A DNA stretch of 64,000 nucleotides from Catonia carolina (Eukaryota; Arthropoda; Insecta; Hemiptera; Achilidae): positions 93,112,541-93,176,540 of the forward strand of contig JAQMRL010000008.1 in NCBI GenBank assembly GCA_035578175.1, in the 5' to 3' direction. The notes below the pieces were generated by a model. That model was not told where the DNA came from. It searched no databases and saw only the letters and a program-made list of their open reading frames with translations. This document shows positions 21,320-32,395 of the stretch, one piece after another. Every line of letters starts with the position of its first letter. Position 1 is the stretch's first letter. The position numbers and the translations under genes were made by a program.

Positions 21320-21461
21320 TTTTAATATTATTGGTAAGCCGTAATCAGGAATTCATAATTCAAAATTGTTCTAGAATTAATAAATAAATTTGTCTATTTA
21401 CAAAACACCGATTATAACAGTACTTTTTTCTGTGCGATTTTTCAACAGTGCTCGGTTTTTT
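21320..21461 (+). repeat. R145 direct repeat, unit 2
   Basis: Same 145-bp sequence as unit 1, directly abutting HINE copy 13 at GGTTTTTT|ACTTTC. Confidence 0.9.
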
Positions 21462-22385
21462 ACTTTCTCTTGCCTATATGAATATATAGGAAGGAAAGTA
21501 TTGTTTTCATGTCGATTTTTCACCGGATCTACACATTTTCAGACCTCCTGAACACCAAAAACATGTTTTTAGCGATTGGTCTGTGTGTGTGTGTGTGTGT
21601 GTGCACAGAATATCTCAAGAACGGAACAACGTACAAACTTGAAACTTGAAACTTAAGTTACATACCACTACCGGACCCGACACGAAAATTTTAATCAAAA
21701 TCGGTCAACCGGAAGTAGTAGTTTATTCATATAAATTTTCACTTTTTTGCGATTTTCTCAAAAACTGGTCCTACGATTTTTTTTTAATATCGCCTGGTTT
21801 ACTCAAATTTTTATTCTCTACAAGATAGGGTAGGTGTCATGTTTGCTGAAATTCTAGGTGAGGCTGTTTTCACGTAAAAACAAAGTTTTTTTAAGATTAC
21901 GGCTTTAATATGCAATTTACCGAAAAGTTTATATAATAAAAGTTGTAGAGAATTTAAAAACCTACAACTTTTATTTCAAACATTTTTTTGTATAACGCTT
22001 AGTTTAGCAGTAATTAGCAACTTCTGATTTTTTCTCACGAAAACGTGAGAAAAATCGATTTTTTAAAGATTTCGGCCTTAGTATGCATTTTATAATAAAA
22101 GTGTATAGGCCTATAATTGAATTTATAGAAAATTACAAGATCTGTAACTTTTATATAGAACATTTTTCTCTACAGAGCCTAGTTTAGCGTGAAAGAGTGA
22201 TTTTCTGTATTTTTAAGCCAAACTGAGGTTGATTTTCATTTTGCGTCTTTCACTCATGATTAAAATAAGGTTATGTTTATTGAGGTTAGTTTTTTGTTTA
22301 TTTCTAATGTTTTATTACTAATATTAGGTTTATTGTTAATTATTTATATTGGCAAGAGAAAGTTGTGTGAGTGTTTCACACCAGA
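21462..22385 (+). mobile_element. GT-HINE copy 13, full length
   Basis: Complete apart from loss of the CGAAATCGAG segment near the 5' end. It has 16 or so GT/GTGC repeats. It lies between R145 units 2 and 3. Confidence 0.93.
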
Positions 22386-22528
22386 TTTTTAATATTATTG
22401 GTAAGCCGTAATCAGGAATACATAATTCAAAAGTGTTCTAGAATTAATAAATAAATTTGTCTATTTACAAAACACCGATTATTACAGTACTTTTTTCTGT
22501 GTGATTTTTCAACAGTGCTCGGTTTTTT
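22386..22528 (+). repeat. R145 direct repeat, unit 3
   Basis: Differs from units 1 and 2 at about four positions (for example GAATACATAATTC and CTGTGTGATTT). It abuts HINE copy 14 at the same junction as unit 2 abuts copy 13. Confidence 0.9.
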
Positions 22529-23438
22529 ACTTTCTCTTGCCTTTATGAATATATAGGAAGGAAAGTAGCCTATTGTTTTCATGTCAATTTTTCGAAATCG
22601 AGTTTTCACCGGATCTATACGTTTTCAGACCCCCTGAACCCAAAAAACATGTTTTTAGCGATTGGTCTGTGTGTGTGTGTATACAAAGTATCTCAAGAAC
22701 GGAACATCGTAGGAACTTCAAACTTAAGTTACGTACCACTACCGGACCCGACACGAACATTTTCATCAAAATCGGTCAACCGGAAGTAGTAGTTTATTCG
22801 TGTAATTTTTCACTTTTTTGCAATCTTCTCAAAAACTGGTTTTACGATTTTTTTTAAAATCGCCTTATTTACTTAATTTTTTATGCTTTACAAGATAGGG
22901 TAGGCGTCATGTTTGCTGAAATTCTTGGTCAGGTTGTTTTCACGTAAAATATTTGTTTTTTTTAAGATTGCGGCTTAAATATGCATTTTAGCGCAAAAAT
23001 GTATATAATAAAAAATGTAGAGAATTTAAAATTCTACAACTTTTATTCGTAACATTTTTTTGTATAACGCTTAGTTTAGCGGTAATTAGCGATTTTCTAT
23101 TTTTTCTCACAAAAACGTGTGAAAAATCCATTTTTTTAAGATTTCGGCCTTAGTATGCATTTTACGACAAAAGTTTATTCCATCGAATTTATAGAAATTT
23201 AAAAGATCTACAACTTTTAATTAAAGCATTTTTCTCTACTGAGCCTAGTTTAGCGTGAAAGAGTAATTTTCCGTATTTTTAAGGCAAACTGAGCTAGATT
23301 TTCATTTTGCGTCTTTCATATATGATTAAACTAAGGTTATGTTTTTAGAGGTTGGTTTTTTGTTTATTACTAATGTTAGGTTATATTGGTCATTATTTGC
23401 ATTGGGAAGAGAAAGTTAAGTGAGTGTTTCACACCAGA
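22529..23438 (+). mobile_element. GT-HINE copy 14, full length
   Basis: Complete. It carries a small AGCC insertion in the 5' hairpin arm (GGAAAGTAGCCTATTG), absent from copy 13, so the two are not simple copies of one insertion. The 3' repeat reads GGAAGAGAAAGT. Confidence 0.92.
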
Positions 23439-23586
23439 TTTTTACAGTTTTAAGTGATTTTCTGTATTTTGCTCATTAAAATCAGTAAAGAAATGGGTGT
23501 TTTTTTAAAGATTGCGGCCTAACTATGCATTTTACGAAAAAAATAATCTAAGTTATGGAAAATTAAAATATCTATAACTTTTTATT

Positions 23587-23763
23587 TATTTATTTAACGT
23601 CGCATCAACTGCAACGGTCATTAGTGACGACGTTGGGGTGTAACTGTGGAGGACAAAATGATTGTTTGTAACGGATGACAATATGCCGTGCCTGAGTGGG
23701 ATTCGAATTCACGATCGCATGATGAGAGGCGAGTACGTTACCAACTACGCCAATGCGGCCGGC
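23587..23763 (-). mobile_element. SINE-1 variant with alternative 3' tail
   Basis: On the complement strand the head (GCCGGCCGCATTGGCG, box B as GGATTCGAATTC complement) is joined to a tail reading CACTAATGACCGTTGCAG then GCGACGTTAAATAAATAAA. The usual ending in GACGTTAAACC plus A is absent. Flanks TCTATAACTTTTTATTT and CCTACAACTTTTATTT are an imperfect target duplication. Confidence 0.85.
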
Positions 23764-23835
23764 ACCTACAACTTTTATTTGCAGAAGTTTCTTCTTCAGT
23801 GCTTACTTTAGCGTCAGTTAACGAATCGCCGTTTT

Positions 23836-23990
23836 TTTTTTTTTTTGGTTTCGTCCGACTGTTCTGCAACTACTGCTAATGCAGACGGTGAAGGATAAAA
23901 TAATTTTTTGTAACGTATGAAAATATGCCGTGCCAGAATGGGATTCGAACCCAAGACCGCATGATGAGAGGCGAGCACGTTACCAGCTAT
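23836..23990 (-). mobile_element. SINE-1, 5'-truncated
   Basis: Complement copy with a T15 tail, the standard SINE-1 body and box B, stopping before box A (GTTACCAGCTAT). Flanks AATCGCCGTTTT (23824-23835) and AATCGTCGTTTT (23991-24002) form a 12-bp target duplication with one mismatch. Confidence 0.88.
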
Positions 23991-24213
23991 AATCGTCGTT
24001 TTGTTAAGTCCAACACAGGTTGATTTTAATTTAGCGTCACTCACTCATGATTAAACATAGGTAATATTGTTCATTATGTACATTGAAAAGTCGTCCGAGT
24101 GTTTCACAAAAAAAATAAAAATTATTTAATACCATAGCTTCTAACTGATTGTGAATATTTTATTAAATGTAGAAAAATGCTGTAAAGAATATTATACATT
24201 ATAATTACAAAAA

Positions 24214-24991
24214 TCTGGTGTGAAACACTCACACAACTTTCTCTTGCCAATGCAAATAATTAACAATAAACCTAACATTAGTATTAAAACATTAGAAATG
24301 AACAAAAACTAACCTCAAAAACATAACCTTATTTTAATCATGAGTGAATGACGCAAAATGACAATCGAACTCAGTTTGGCTTAAAAATACGGAAAATCAC
24401 GCTTTCACGCTAAACTAGGCTCTGTAGAGAAAAATGCTCTAAACAAAAGTTGTAGATCTTTTAATTTTCTATAAATTTAATTATATACACTTTTGTCGTA
24501 AAATGCATACTAAGACCGAAATGTTAAAAAAATCGATTTTTCTCACGTTTTCGTGAGAAAAAAAACAGAAAATCGCAAATTACCGCTAAACTAAGCGTTA
24601 TACAAAAAAATGTTTGAAATAAAAGTTGTAGGTTCTTAAATTCTCTACAACTTTTATTATATAAGTTTTTGCGCTAAAATTTATATTAAAGCCGTAATCT
24701 TAAAAAAACAACGTTTTTACGTGAAAACAGCCTCACCGAGAATTTCAGCAAACATGGCCCTATCTTGTAGAGAATAAAAAATTGAGTAAAATAGGCGATT
24801 TTAAAAAAAATCGTAGGACCAGTTTTTGAGAAAATCGCAAAAAACTGAAAAATTATACGAATAAACTACTACTTCCGGTTGACCGATTTTGATGAAAATG
24901 TTCGTGTCGCGTCCGGTAGTGGTATGTAACTTAAGTTTCAAGTTTCAAGTTCGTACGATGTTCCGTTCTTGAGATATTCTGTTCACACACA

Positions 24992-25030
<39 letters not shown>

Positions 25031-25161
25031 CAATCGCTAAAAACATGTTTTTTGGGTTCAGGGGGTCTGAAAACGTATAGATCCGGTGAAAACTCGATTT
25101 CGAAAAATCGACATGAAAACAATACTTTCCTTCCTTTATATTCATATAGGCAAGAGAAAGT
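24214..25161 (-). mobile_element. GT-HINE copy 16, full length
   Basis: Complete. It shares private variants with copy 20 at 54566 (GTGTCGCGTCCGG, CCTCACCGAGAAT, CGAACTCAG), marking a young subfamily. The flanks differ, so the two are separate insertions. Confidence 0.93.
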
Positions 25162-25682
25162 AAAAATCCGGTAAAAACAAGAAAGAGAGTAACGCAAAAT
25201 GTTCGTACTAAAAAATATGAATATTTTTATTCAGTTTAAAAGGTTAACTTTAATATCATATGAAAAATATAATTGGAACGTACATTCAAAGTAACCATAT
25301 TTTTAACTTAAAGGCTAATAAAAATGTAAATATAAATATACGAAAAATTTTGTTTTCAACGTAGACACACAAATTTTCCCTTGAAATTATATACTGAATA
25401 TGGAAATTAGAAACGTGCATTACTTTCAGGTGGAAACAAAATTTACAGGTTACCACGAGAAGTAATTTTAAAAAGGCAAGATCTAGCTCATATGCTTTGC
25501 TTCACATGTACACCGAATTTAAAATTATGTATTTTGTACCTTATTATGTACTTTAAGGTGAAAATAACTTTGTGTACATCCAACACCCCTAAAAACATGG
25601 CGCACGAAGATTAAAATTCAAAATAAACGATTAATAGAATTACAATAATCTTTCAGTATACTACTCGTAAGTAAATATCTTC
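25162..25682. other. No recognised feature
   Basis: AT-rich spacer ahead of the LINE-A fragment. Confidence 0.5.
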
Positions 25683-26065
25683 TGCTTCTTCTTCTGCCTT
25701 TCAAGGATTAGGCATCTCTGCCTGTTCCGAACCTCTCAAATCTGCCCACCTCTTTCTCGGGCGTCCTGGTTCTGTTCTGCCCTCCGGCTTATTGCCCAGT
25801 GTCCGCTTAGGTATCCTATCCTCCCTCATTCTGTTCACATGCTCTAATCACTGCATTCTGTTGTGAGATACCTTGCCATTTATAGAGAAGACGTTGAGTT
25901 CTTTCTTTATCTTTGTACTCCTGTAACGATCTTCTCTACTACACCCATAGGCCTACGTATGTCGAAGAAATTTCATTTCAGATGCTTGCAATCTATGCTC
26001 CTCTCGCTTTGATAGCACCCAAGTATCAATGCCATAGAGTAGGATCGGCAATGTTAATTTTTTAA
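25683..26065 (-). pseudogene. LINE-A reverse transcriptase C-terminus and 3' end
   Basis: The complement strand reads, with two in-frame stops, ILLYGIDTWVLSKREEHRL, then EMKFLRH, KKELNVFSINGKV, EHVNRMREDRIPKRTL and EPGRPRKRWADL. It ends EQAEMPNP, a stop, and a GAAGAAGAAG-rich tail. This is the region after the fingers/palm of a non-LTR retrotransposon polymerase, the enzyme that copies LINE RNA at the target site. Two further tails of the same family lie at 45003 and 51224. 5' truncation is typical of LINE insertion. It is a dead fragment. Confidence 0.85.
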
Positions 26066-26443
26066 GCAAATATCTGAGAATAAAAATGGACGGTCTCCTT
26101 CATTAGGATTAGCAAGTACAAGTACTTTGCCCAAGAACCCGGAAACTAATTATTATTTTCAAGAAGTTGAAAGGAGTATTTAAGAAAAGAGCATCAAAAA
26201 TTATACATTTTTCTACTTTCCAAACCATAATCAGATAAATTACACTGGGTGGTATTTTTGTCAAACTTATTTAGACTTACAAAGTTAGATGAATGTAAAT
26301 GAAGGAATACAATAATTTATACAATTAAATTTAGTCCTGTAATATTTTGCGATATGACTAAACCTAACCGATATTTACTGGTTTAAAATTTCGGTCTTCT
26401 TGACCCGACTCTGGTCCAATTTTGCTCGTTAAGAAACGTTTGT
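26066..26443. other. No recognised feature
   Basis: Spacer between LINE-A and RepB fragments. Confidence 0.5.
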
Positions 26444-26829
26444 GTTGTTTAAGTCATCAGCCGAAAGGCTGATTTGAACCTGTAGAGGTTTTACTAAGTA
26501 AAACGAGGAGTGATTTGGTTTACCATTGCCTTCCTCACTTAGTGGAAAAGTACGCTTATCAGCATACCAGGCCCTCTGAAAAGCAAATATTTTCCACTCT
26601 GCAAATGACACTTTCACTTAATTCACCACAGGGTCTGGCTGTATAATGAAATTCATTATATTCAGAGGAAATAACTCTGATTAGTGTCTTTTATACCTCT
26701 ACCTCTTCTGTTCTTAAATGATTCAGTCATATAATTGGCTGACCATGTGATGAGAAACAGAACTATTTATTTTAGCCCTGCAACGAACAGATTGAGTGTA
26801 AATAATTTTCACCTGTCTGTTATGGGCAA
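26444..26829 (-). repeat. RepB copy 2, near full length
   Basis: Complement copy from GTCATCAGCCGAAAGG to CCTGTCTGTTATGGGC. It preserves the reading frame AEWKIFAFQRAW...LVKPLQVQ also seen in copy 6. Confidence 0.88.
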
Positions 26830-26848
26830 AAGAAACGTTTATATATTT

Positions 26849-27778
26849 GTAAAGACGTACATCTACAGGCCTACTGTCCTGCTGTACGGTGTGGAAACAT
26901 AGGAATTGGAGTATACACTGGCTCATGCATCTTTTAGACGTTTTTGAGATGTGGGTGTTTAGAAGAATGCTACGGATTTTGTGGACCGGTCACGTTTTCA
27001 ACGTCGATGTTTTGAGATGTGTGGGTGTGGACGGTGAGTTAATGGGCAATCAAAAAAAATCTGGTGTGAAACACTCACACAACTTTCTCTTGCCAATACA
27101 AATAATTAAGAATAACCTAACCTAACACCCTAACAAATCCTAATAAATTAACCTAACATTAGTAATAAAACATTAGAAATAAACAAGAAAACTAACCTCA
27201 AAAAGTAACCTTATTTTAATTATGAGTAAATGATGCAAAATGAAAATCAACCACAGTTGGGCTTAAAAATACGGAAATTCTCTCTTTCATGCTTAACTAG
27301 GCTCTGTAAAGAAAAATGCATTAATTAAAGTTGTAGATCTTTTAATTTCCTATAAATTTGATTATACACTTTTGTCGTAAAATGCTAACGCTAAAATCTT
27401 AAAAAAAATCGATTTTTTTACTGATTTTCATGAAAAAAAAACAGAAAATCACTAATTACCGCTAAACTAAGCATTATACACAAAATGTTTGAAATAAAAG
27501 TTGTAGGATTTTAAATCTCTACAACTTTTATTATATACTTAAAAAAAACAACTTTTTTACGAGAAAACAGCCTCCGCAAGAATTTCAGCAGACATGGCGC
27601 CTACCCTATCTTGTAGAGCATAAAAAATGTAGTAAATTAGTCGATTTTAAAAAAAATCGTACGAGCCGTTTTAGAGAAAATTGCAAGAAAGTGAAAAAGG
27701 ACACGAATAAAATACTACTTCTGGTTAACCGATTTTGATGAAAATGTTTATTCTGTTCACACACACACACACAAACAC

Positions 27779-27816
<38 letters not shown>

Positions 27817-28215
27817 ATCGCTAAAAACGTGAATATCCGGTGAAAACTCAATTTCGAAAAATCGACATGAAAACAATACTTTCCTTCCTATATATATTTG
27901 TTTAGGCAAGAGAAAGTAAAAAAGAAAGACTGACTGCTTTGGTCATTTATACAGGGGTGATAAGAATAAGTTTCTCAGACTGATTCTTGCGGGTAAAATT
28001 GAGGGCAAGCGCAAGGCTAGGCGAAGGAAATGCTCATGGTTGAAGAGTATTAGAGACAAGACAAACTTGAGTACGCACATTCTTTTTAGAGCGGCTCACG
28101 ATAGAGTGCAACTTGCGAGTGTTGGGGCCAATCTTCAGTCATGGAGTCGGCACTATAAGAAGAGAAGAAACTCATGCTTTAGGTTCTTCAGAGAAACCCG
28201 AATACTGAAAGTTTG
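26849..28215 (+). pseudogene. LINE-B reverse transcriptase C-terminus, split by a HINE
   Basis: Before the HINE the + strand gives VLLYGVET, then in another frame FEMWVFRRMLRILWTGHV and LRCVGVDGELMGNQ. After it the frame resumes with TDCFGHLYRGDKNKFLRLIL, AGKIEGKRKARRRKCSWLKS, IRDKTN, FRAAHDRVQLASVGANLQSW. This is the tail of a LINE polymerase of the 'EGKR..GRRR.SWLK' type common in arthropods. The insertion lies at a lysine-coding A-run. Frameshifts and stops upstream show it was already decaying or has decayed since. Confidence 0.87.
27060..27917 (-). mobile_element. GT-HINE copy 17, inserted in LINE-B
   Basis: Complete ends (TCTGGTGTGAAACACTC; GGCAAGAGAAAGT) but several deletions, including the segment after the CA tract that normally reads GTTTTTTGGGTTCAGG. 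CA/CG tract at 27758-27812. Confidence 0.92.
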
Positions 28216-29343
28216 ATTCAGTTGGAATGAAACCATTAACGCTAGAGTGTTAATAGACTCATTTTTGACATCATTTACGTAGGATCGAAGTAGATTTAAA
28301 GGATTTTCTTTCGTGTCAAGGCGGGGTCCTTGATATTCCTTACAGGAAATTTACCAAAAAAACGATTTATCGAACGAGAGCAGAGTCTACCACGAAGTGA
28401 TACCATTTTTGCGGTCTTAATGAGGCATGAAAATGTGTTAATTAAAAAAAGTTAAAACGAAAATCTCTATCACGTTTTTAAGAAATTTGAGTGCCTCTTT
28501 TTTGCATGAGTTAAGTAGCTAAAATTTTGGAGCTACAAGGCTAACACCGAACTCTTTTTTGGAAACCCGGAGAAACCATGCATTTAAGAAAATTCATACC
28601 AATCGTTGATGCAGTTTGGTGCTAAAAACCAATAAAGCACGGATGCATAAACTGAAATCTTTGTAAAAACCCCCTGGTTTTTCACAACGTAAGAAAATGC
28701 CCCTAGCAAATTAGAACGAATTTATTTATGTTACGTATAAAAATTTTAAAAATTTCTCTATTAAATTTTTCACAACTAAATTTCATTACACTTTTTAAAA
28801 AGTCTTCAAAAAGAATACAAATAAAAGAAAAACTTTTCCATTATTTTTACTTTAATATCTCCTTTTTTGAATAACAAAAAACTGAACATATTTTATGGAG
28901 AAGATATAATGAGGTATTCTAAAATAAATATTTTTCAACGAGAAGGAAAGTAACTTTGAAATTATCTTAATGGATAAAAATTTGAATTGTTACAACCTGA
29001 GGTAGTATTTTACAAATAGATCTCCAGAGAATGCCTACTACGTATTTATATTCCCGCGTTTTAGTATTCCAGAAGGATTTTCCTGAATATTAAAAGTCAA
29101 ATATTAACGATTATTACCATTTTCCATTGAATCATAAGCCAAATGGATTTCATTTTTCAAAAAAAAATTAAATAAAAATGCTAAGGCTAATAACATCTAC
29201 GCTAATTTAGTCAATAATCTTCAAGCTAAACATTTACTCAACTTCACATCAATTCTGATGCTGTATCCAAAATAATTTACTCGATAAAAAATTAAATTTA
29301 CACAAAATATTGATGAGAAGTAGTTTATTTATAATTTTATACT
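28216..29343. other. No recognised feature
   Basis: About 1.1 kb of AT-rich sequence, with no repeat of the families above and no coding signal. Confidence 0.45.
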
Positions 29344-29741
29344 TGCCCATAACAGAGAGTGGTGTGTTAAATTATTTAAACTCGATCTGCTAGTTCCAGG
29401 GCTACAAAAAATAGTTATGTCTCTTTTCACATGGTCAGCCAATTATATTTCTAAAGTATTATTAAAAACAGAAAAAAGGTGGAGGTATAAAAGACACTAG
29501 TTAGTTATCTCCTGTGGGAATAATGAATTTCATTATACAGCCAGACCCTGTGGTGAATAAAGTGCAGGTATCATTTGCAGGGTGGAAAGTAGATGCTTTT
29601 TAAAGGGCCTGGCATGCGAATAAGCATGTTTTTCCACTTAGTAATGAAGGTACTGGTAAACCACCTGACCCTCGTTTTACTTAGTAAAGCCTCTACAGGT
29701 TCAAACCAGCCTTTCGACTGTTAACCTAAACAACAACATGT
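29344..29741 (+). repeat. RepB copy 3, full length
   Basis: From TTGCCCATAACAGAG to CTTTCGACTGTTAACC plus a CAA-type tail. The shared reading frame is interrupted (stop in GATGCTTTTTAAAGGGCC), so this copy does not conserve it. Confidence 0.88.
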
Positions 29742-29856
29742 TTCCTTCAATATAAAAGGAGCCCAAAAAATAAACCGATTTTAATTACATTTTAATGAAG
29801 AATCTTAAATTCCAAAGAGGCTACAAATTAGGCAAAACTATTAAATGCATGTTCTT

Positions 29857-30070
29857 TTAAAGGTGCTTCTCCGTTCCGTAAGTAAGCGATCAGTGTGGCT
29901 TTTCTCACTTTAATGGTTGCAATCCTGAACGATTCGTAAGATTTTTCCACTCCGTGTCCCAAGGTTCTGCAACCAACATATTCTTCTTCGTTCTGGATTA
30001 TATTTACTTAGTATTTTGCGTTGTATGAAGGATTGTAGTAAGGCACATTTGCTTTTATTCTTCATTATAA
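29857..30070 (-). pseudogene. LINE-B polymerase tail, short copy
   Basis: The complement strand reads LGLIMKNKSKCALLQSFIQR, KILSKYNPERRRICWLQNL, then in a shifted frame the equivalent of 'IAYLRNGEAP'. It aligns with the post-HINE half of 26849-28215 and with the 95-bp insert at 32163. No tail repeat or target duplication was identified. Confidence 0.7.
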
Positions 30071-31284
30071 GTCCAAAGTATAGGTTTGCGAATTTTAATA
30101 GTGTTCCTGATCCCTTTACTTTTCGTACTTTTACGCTTTACTTTTTCATTTATTGGAGGATTTTGGTGTAGATTACACAGTTTCCGGGATTTCCAACTGA
30201 GAAGAAACAAATGATGAGAGATATAGGAAGGTCACAACTGCTGAGACTTGAGGAGGTAACTGCAGTTTTACTGGAATCTGCAAAGTACTGATAGACAGTC
30301 TCAATTTCGGCTTGCTCTGTCGTGACTCAATTACATGAAGCGGAGGAAGACAGAAAACGTCGCACACAGTAAACATATAAAAAGTGGGGAAGGATGAGGA
30401 AACCCTATAATACCTAAAATAGACTGGGGAAGCACCGGAAATTCCTAGAATTACCCAGAACATGGAGGAAGATCAAGAGAAGGCACCTCCCTCTTGAAGC
30501 AATGCCTGGCGGTAGTCCCGAGAGGGTGGATGGGGGGGCGGAAGGTTTGTTGCTAGGTTCTAGCCGACTCCGACGCATGTGTCTGTAAAAAGATTTCTTA
30601 GACTCTTAAAAAAAGTTATATGGTCATTCCATGATACCCACAACAATTTTTGATAAAACCACGTATCAAAAGCCTATAGTATTCTAGTGATGGTTGGATT
30701 GAGTATCAATTGCATTAGAATCTACACTAGAGAGCACTATGAAGCAGGAATTAACTATATAAAAAGTCAGAATTGACAAGATAAAGTGACGGAAACTGGA
30801 GTACTTCAGAAATGTTATTCATGCGAAGAAATACAATCTGCTCCAGTTGACTATACAGAGAAAAAATAGCAAATGAGAAGAGCGAAGAACATCTTGGTAT
30901 TTAAAAACCTGCGAGAATGTGGTTCCAGATTGTTCCTCCATGAAATAACTGTTAAAGCAGCAATCGCAAACGTTAAAATTGGTGTTACGATCCCCAACTT
31001 CCGAAGAGTAAGACACCGAAATAGAAAAAAACTTTAATTTTCTTTTAACCCTCACAGCATATCTTCCGCACAAAAAACTCTTTTTCGCTACTCCACGTTC
31101 TATGTAGTTTATTTTTGTACATTTCCTATTGTTCACTTATCTTTCTTCGGTCCTAAATTTGGATTTAAATTCTTTCCCTTTATTAAAATCCTAAAAGTGT
31201 ATCAACTTTTTCTTTCATCGCTGAAATAGGGTTTCATTGTTGTTTTTTTTTTCAGTTCGGGGTAATGTAGGTAAAACTTTTCCG
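30071..31284. other. Spacer with GC-richer patch
   Basis: A purine/GC-rich patch at about 30475-30575 (GCAATGCCTGGCGG, GAGAGGGTGGATGG) stands out from the surroundings and may be an unidentified retroelement fragment. Frames of 96-105 codons on the complement strand have no recognisable motif. Confidence 0.4.
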
Positions 31285-31550
31285 ATATCCAAGTTGTAGG
31301 AAACGATGATAAAATAATTCAATGTGTTGAAAGACAAGCAGAAAAGAGTGACAATAGATTTGTTTTGATAGAACTACACAAAACATCCCTGCGTCACTTG
31401 AAGATAAAATACGGAAAGATTGGGAAAGTTGATACCTTCAAGTACCTGAAGAAAATAATACAGAAAGATAAGGTAACAAAATATGGCCGAGAAGCTATTA
31501 CATCATTCTATACTTTATTTGTAGTTTTTCATTTTGAAAAATGTGATTAA
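31285..31550 (+). pseudogene. LINE reverse transcriptase fragment
   Basis: The frame at 31365-31550 includes LRHLKIKYGKIGKVDTFKYL followed by KKIIQKDKVTKYG. The 'VDTFKYLG..I..D' pattern is characteristic of the LINE polymerase segment upstream of the C-terminal region. Neither 5' nor 3' parts are present. Family (A or B) is undetermined. Confidence 0.6.
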
Positions 31551-31776
31551 AAAGTAATATAGTCTATGAAGACCACCATTTCTCAATTTAATAGCTATAA
31601 AAAATACGTAGCCTACATACTGTAATTATATTGGTTTAGTGAAGAGTTTTATTTTACAGATTACTTTATTACTAAATAATAAAGTCATAAAATAACAATA
31701 CTTAAAGCAAAAAGGATTAATTCAATTGTATCAAATTATAAGCTTTAACAAATTTAATGCCGAAAAGTGAACTTCT

Positions 31777-31880
31777 GCTGAACGAAGTGAAAGTGTCATT
31801 TGAAGGGTAGAAAGTAGATACTTTTCAGAGGGCCCGGCATGCTGATAAGTATATTTTTCCGCTCGGTGAGGAAGGCGTAG
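31777..31880 (+). repeat. RepB copy 4, central fragment
   Basis: About 100 bp of the central block (GAACGAAGTGAAAGTGTCAT to GGTGAGGAAGGCG). Confidence 0.75.
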
Positions 31881-32092
31881 GTATACTGAGGACAATTCGA
31901 ACTAGCACAACTCTTGCTCTACACACAGTTTCTGTGTACACACAGTTTCGCATAAAGTATATCCATAACCTATTCTTTCTACAAATTTAAATGTACGTTA
32001 ATGCCTACAACCTTATTTCAGTGTACAAACGTACAAATAATTAGTTCATTTTAAAATATGTATTTTAAAATACATATTTATATATGTAATAC

Positions 32093-32395
32093 GCCGGCCG
32101 CATTGGCGCAGTTGGTAACGTGGTCGCCTTTCATCATGCGGTCCTGGGTTCGAATCCCACTCTTCTTCTTCTTGATGTGCCTATCCGTTACGAATGTTGG
32201 CGATCATCATGGCAATTTTCATCTTGTCTGCAGCAACTCGGAAAAGCCGTTTTTCCGAATCCCACTCAGGCATGGCATATTTTCATACGTTACAAAAAAT
32301 CATTTCATCCTCCATTGTATACAGTTACACCCCAAAGTCGTCGCTAATGACCGTTGTAGTTGATGCGACGTTAAATAAATGAATTAAAAAATATA
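32093..32395 (+). mobile_element. SINE-1 variant, interrupted by a LINE tail
   Basis: Head GCCGGCCGCATTGGCG with box A and box B, interrupted at AATCCCACTC. It then resumes CAGGCATGGCATATTTTC and ends with the alternative tail GCGACGTTAAATAAATG. The host SINE without the insert would be about 200 bp. Confidence 0.9.
32163..32257 (-). mobile_element. 95-bp LINE-B 3' end inserted in SINE-1
   Basis: On the complement strand it encodes ADKMKIAMMIANIRNG, a stop, and then TCAAGAAGAAGAA. That is the extreme 3' end of a LINE-B type element. It is flanked by perfect 10-bp duplications AATCCCACTC (32153-32162 and 32258-32267). A severely 5'-truncated retrotransposition event. Confidence 0.9.

Larger units (their letters stand above)
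23446..24100 (+). mobile_element. GT-HINE copy 15, decayed, with two SINE insertions
   Basis: Only the 3' half is present, starting near TTTTAAGTGATTTTCTG. It ends at the degraded hairpin GTCCGAGTGTTTCAC. SINEs at 23587-23763 and 23836-23990 interrupt it. Confidence 0.7.

Noticed and set aside
19369..22528. Three R145 direct repeats read as a CRISPR array or LTR pair
   Set aside because: Too long and unevenly spaced for CRISPR. They lack TG...CA ends and a primer-binding site expected of LTRs.
30819..31136. 105-codon complement frame
   Set aside because: No recognisable domain, no supporting repeat or gene context, length unremarkable for AT-rich DNA.
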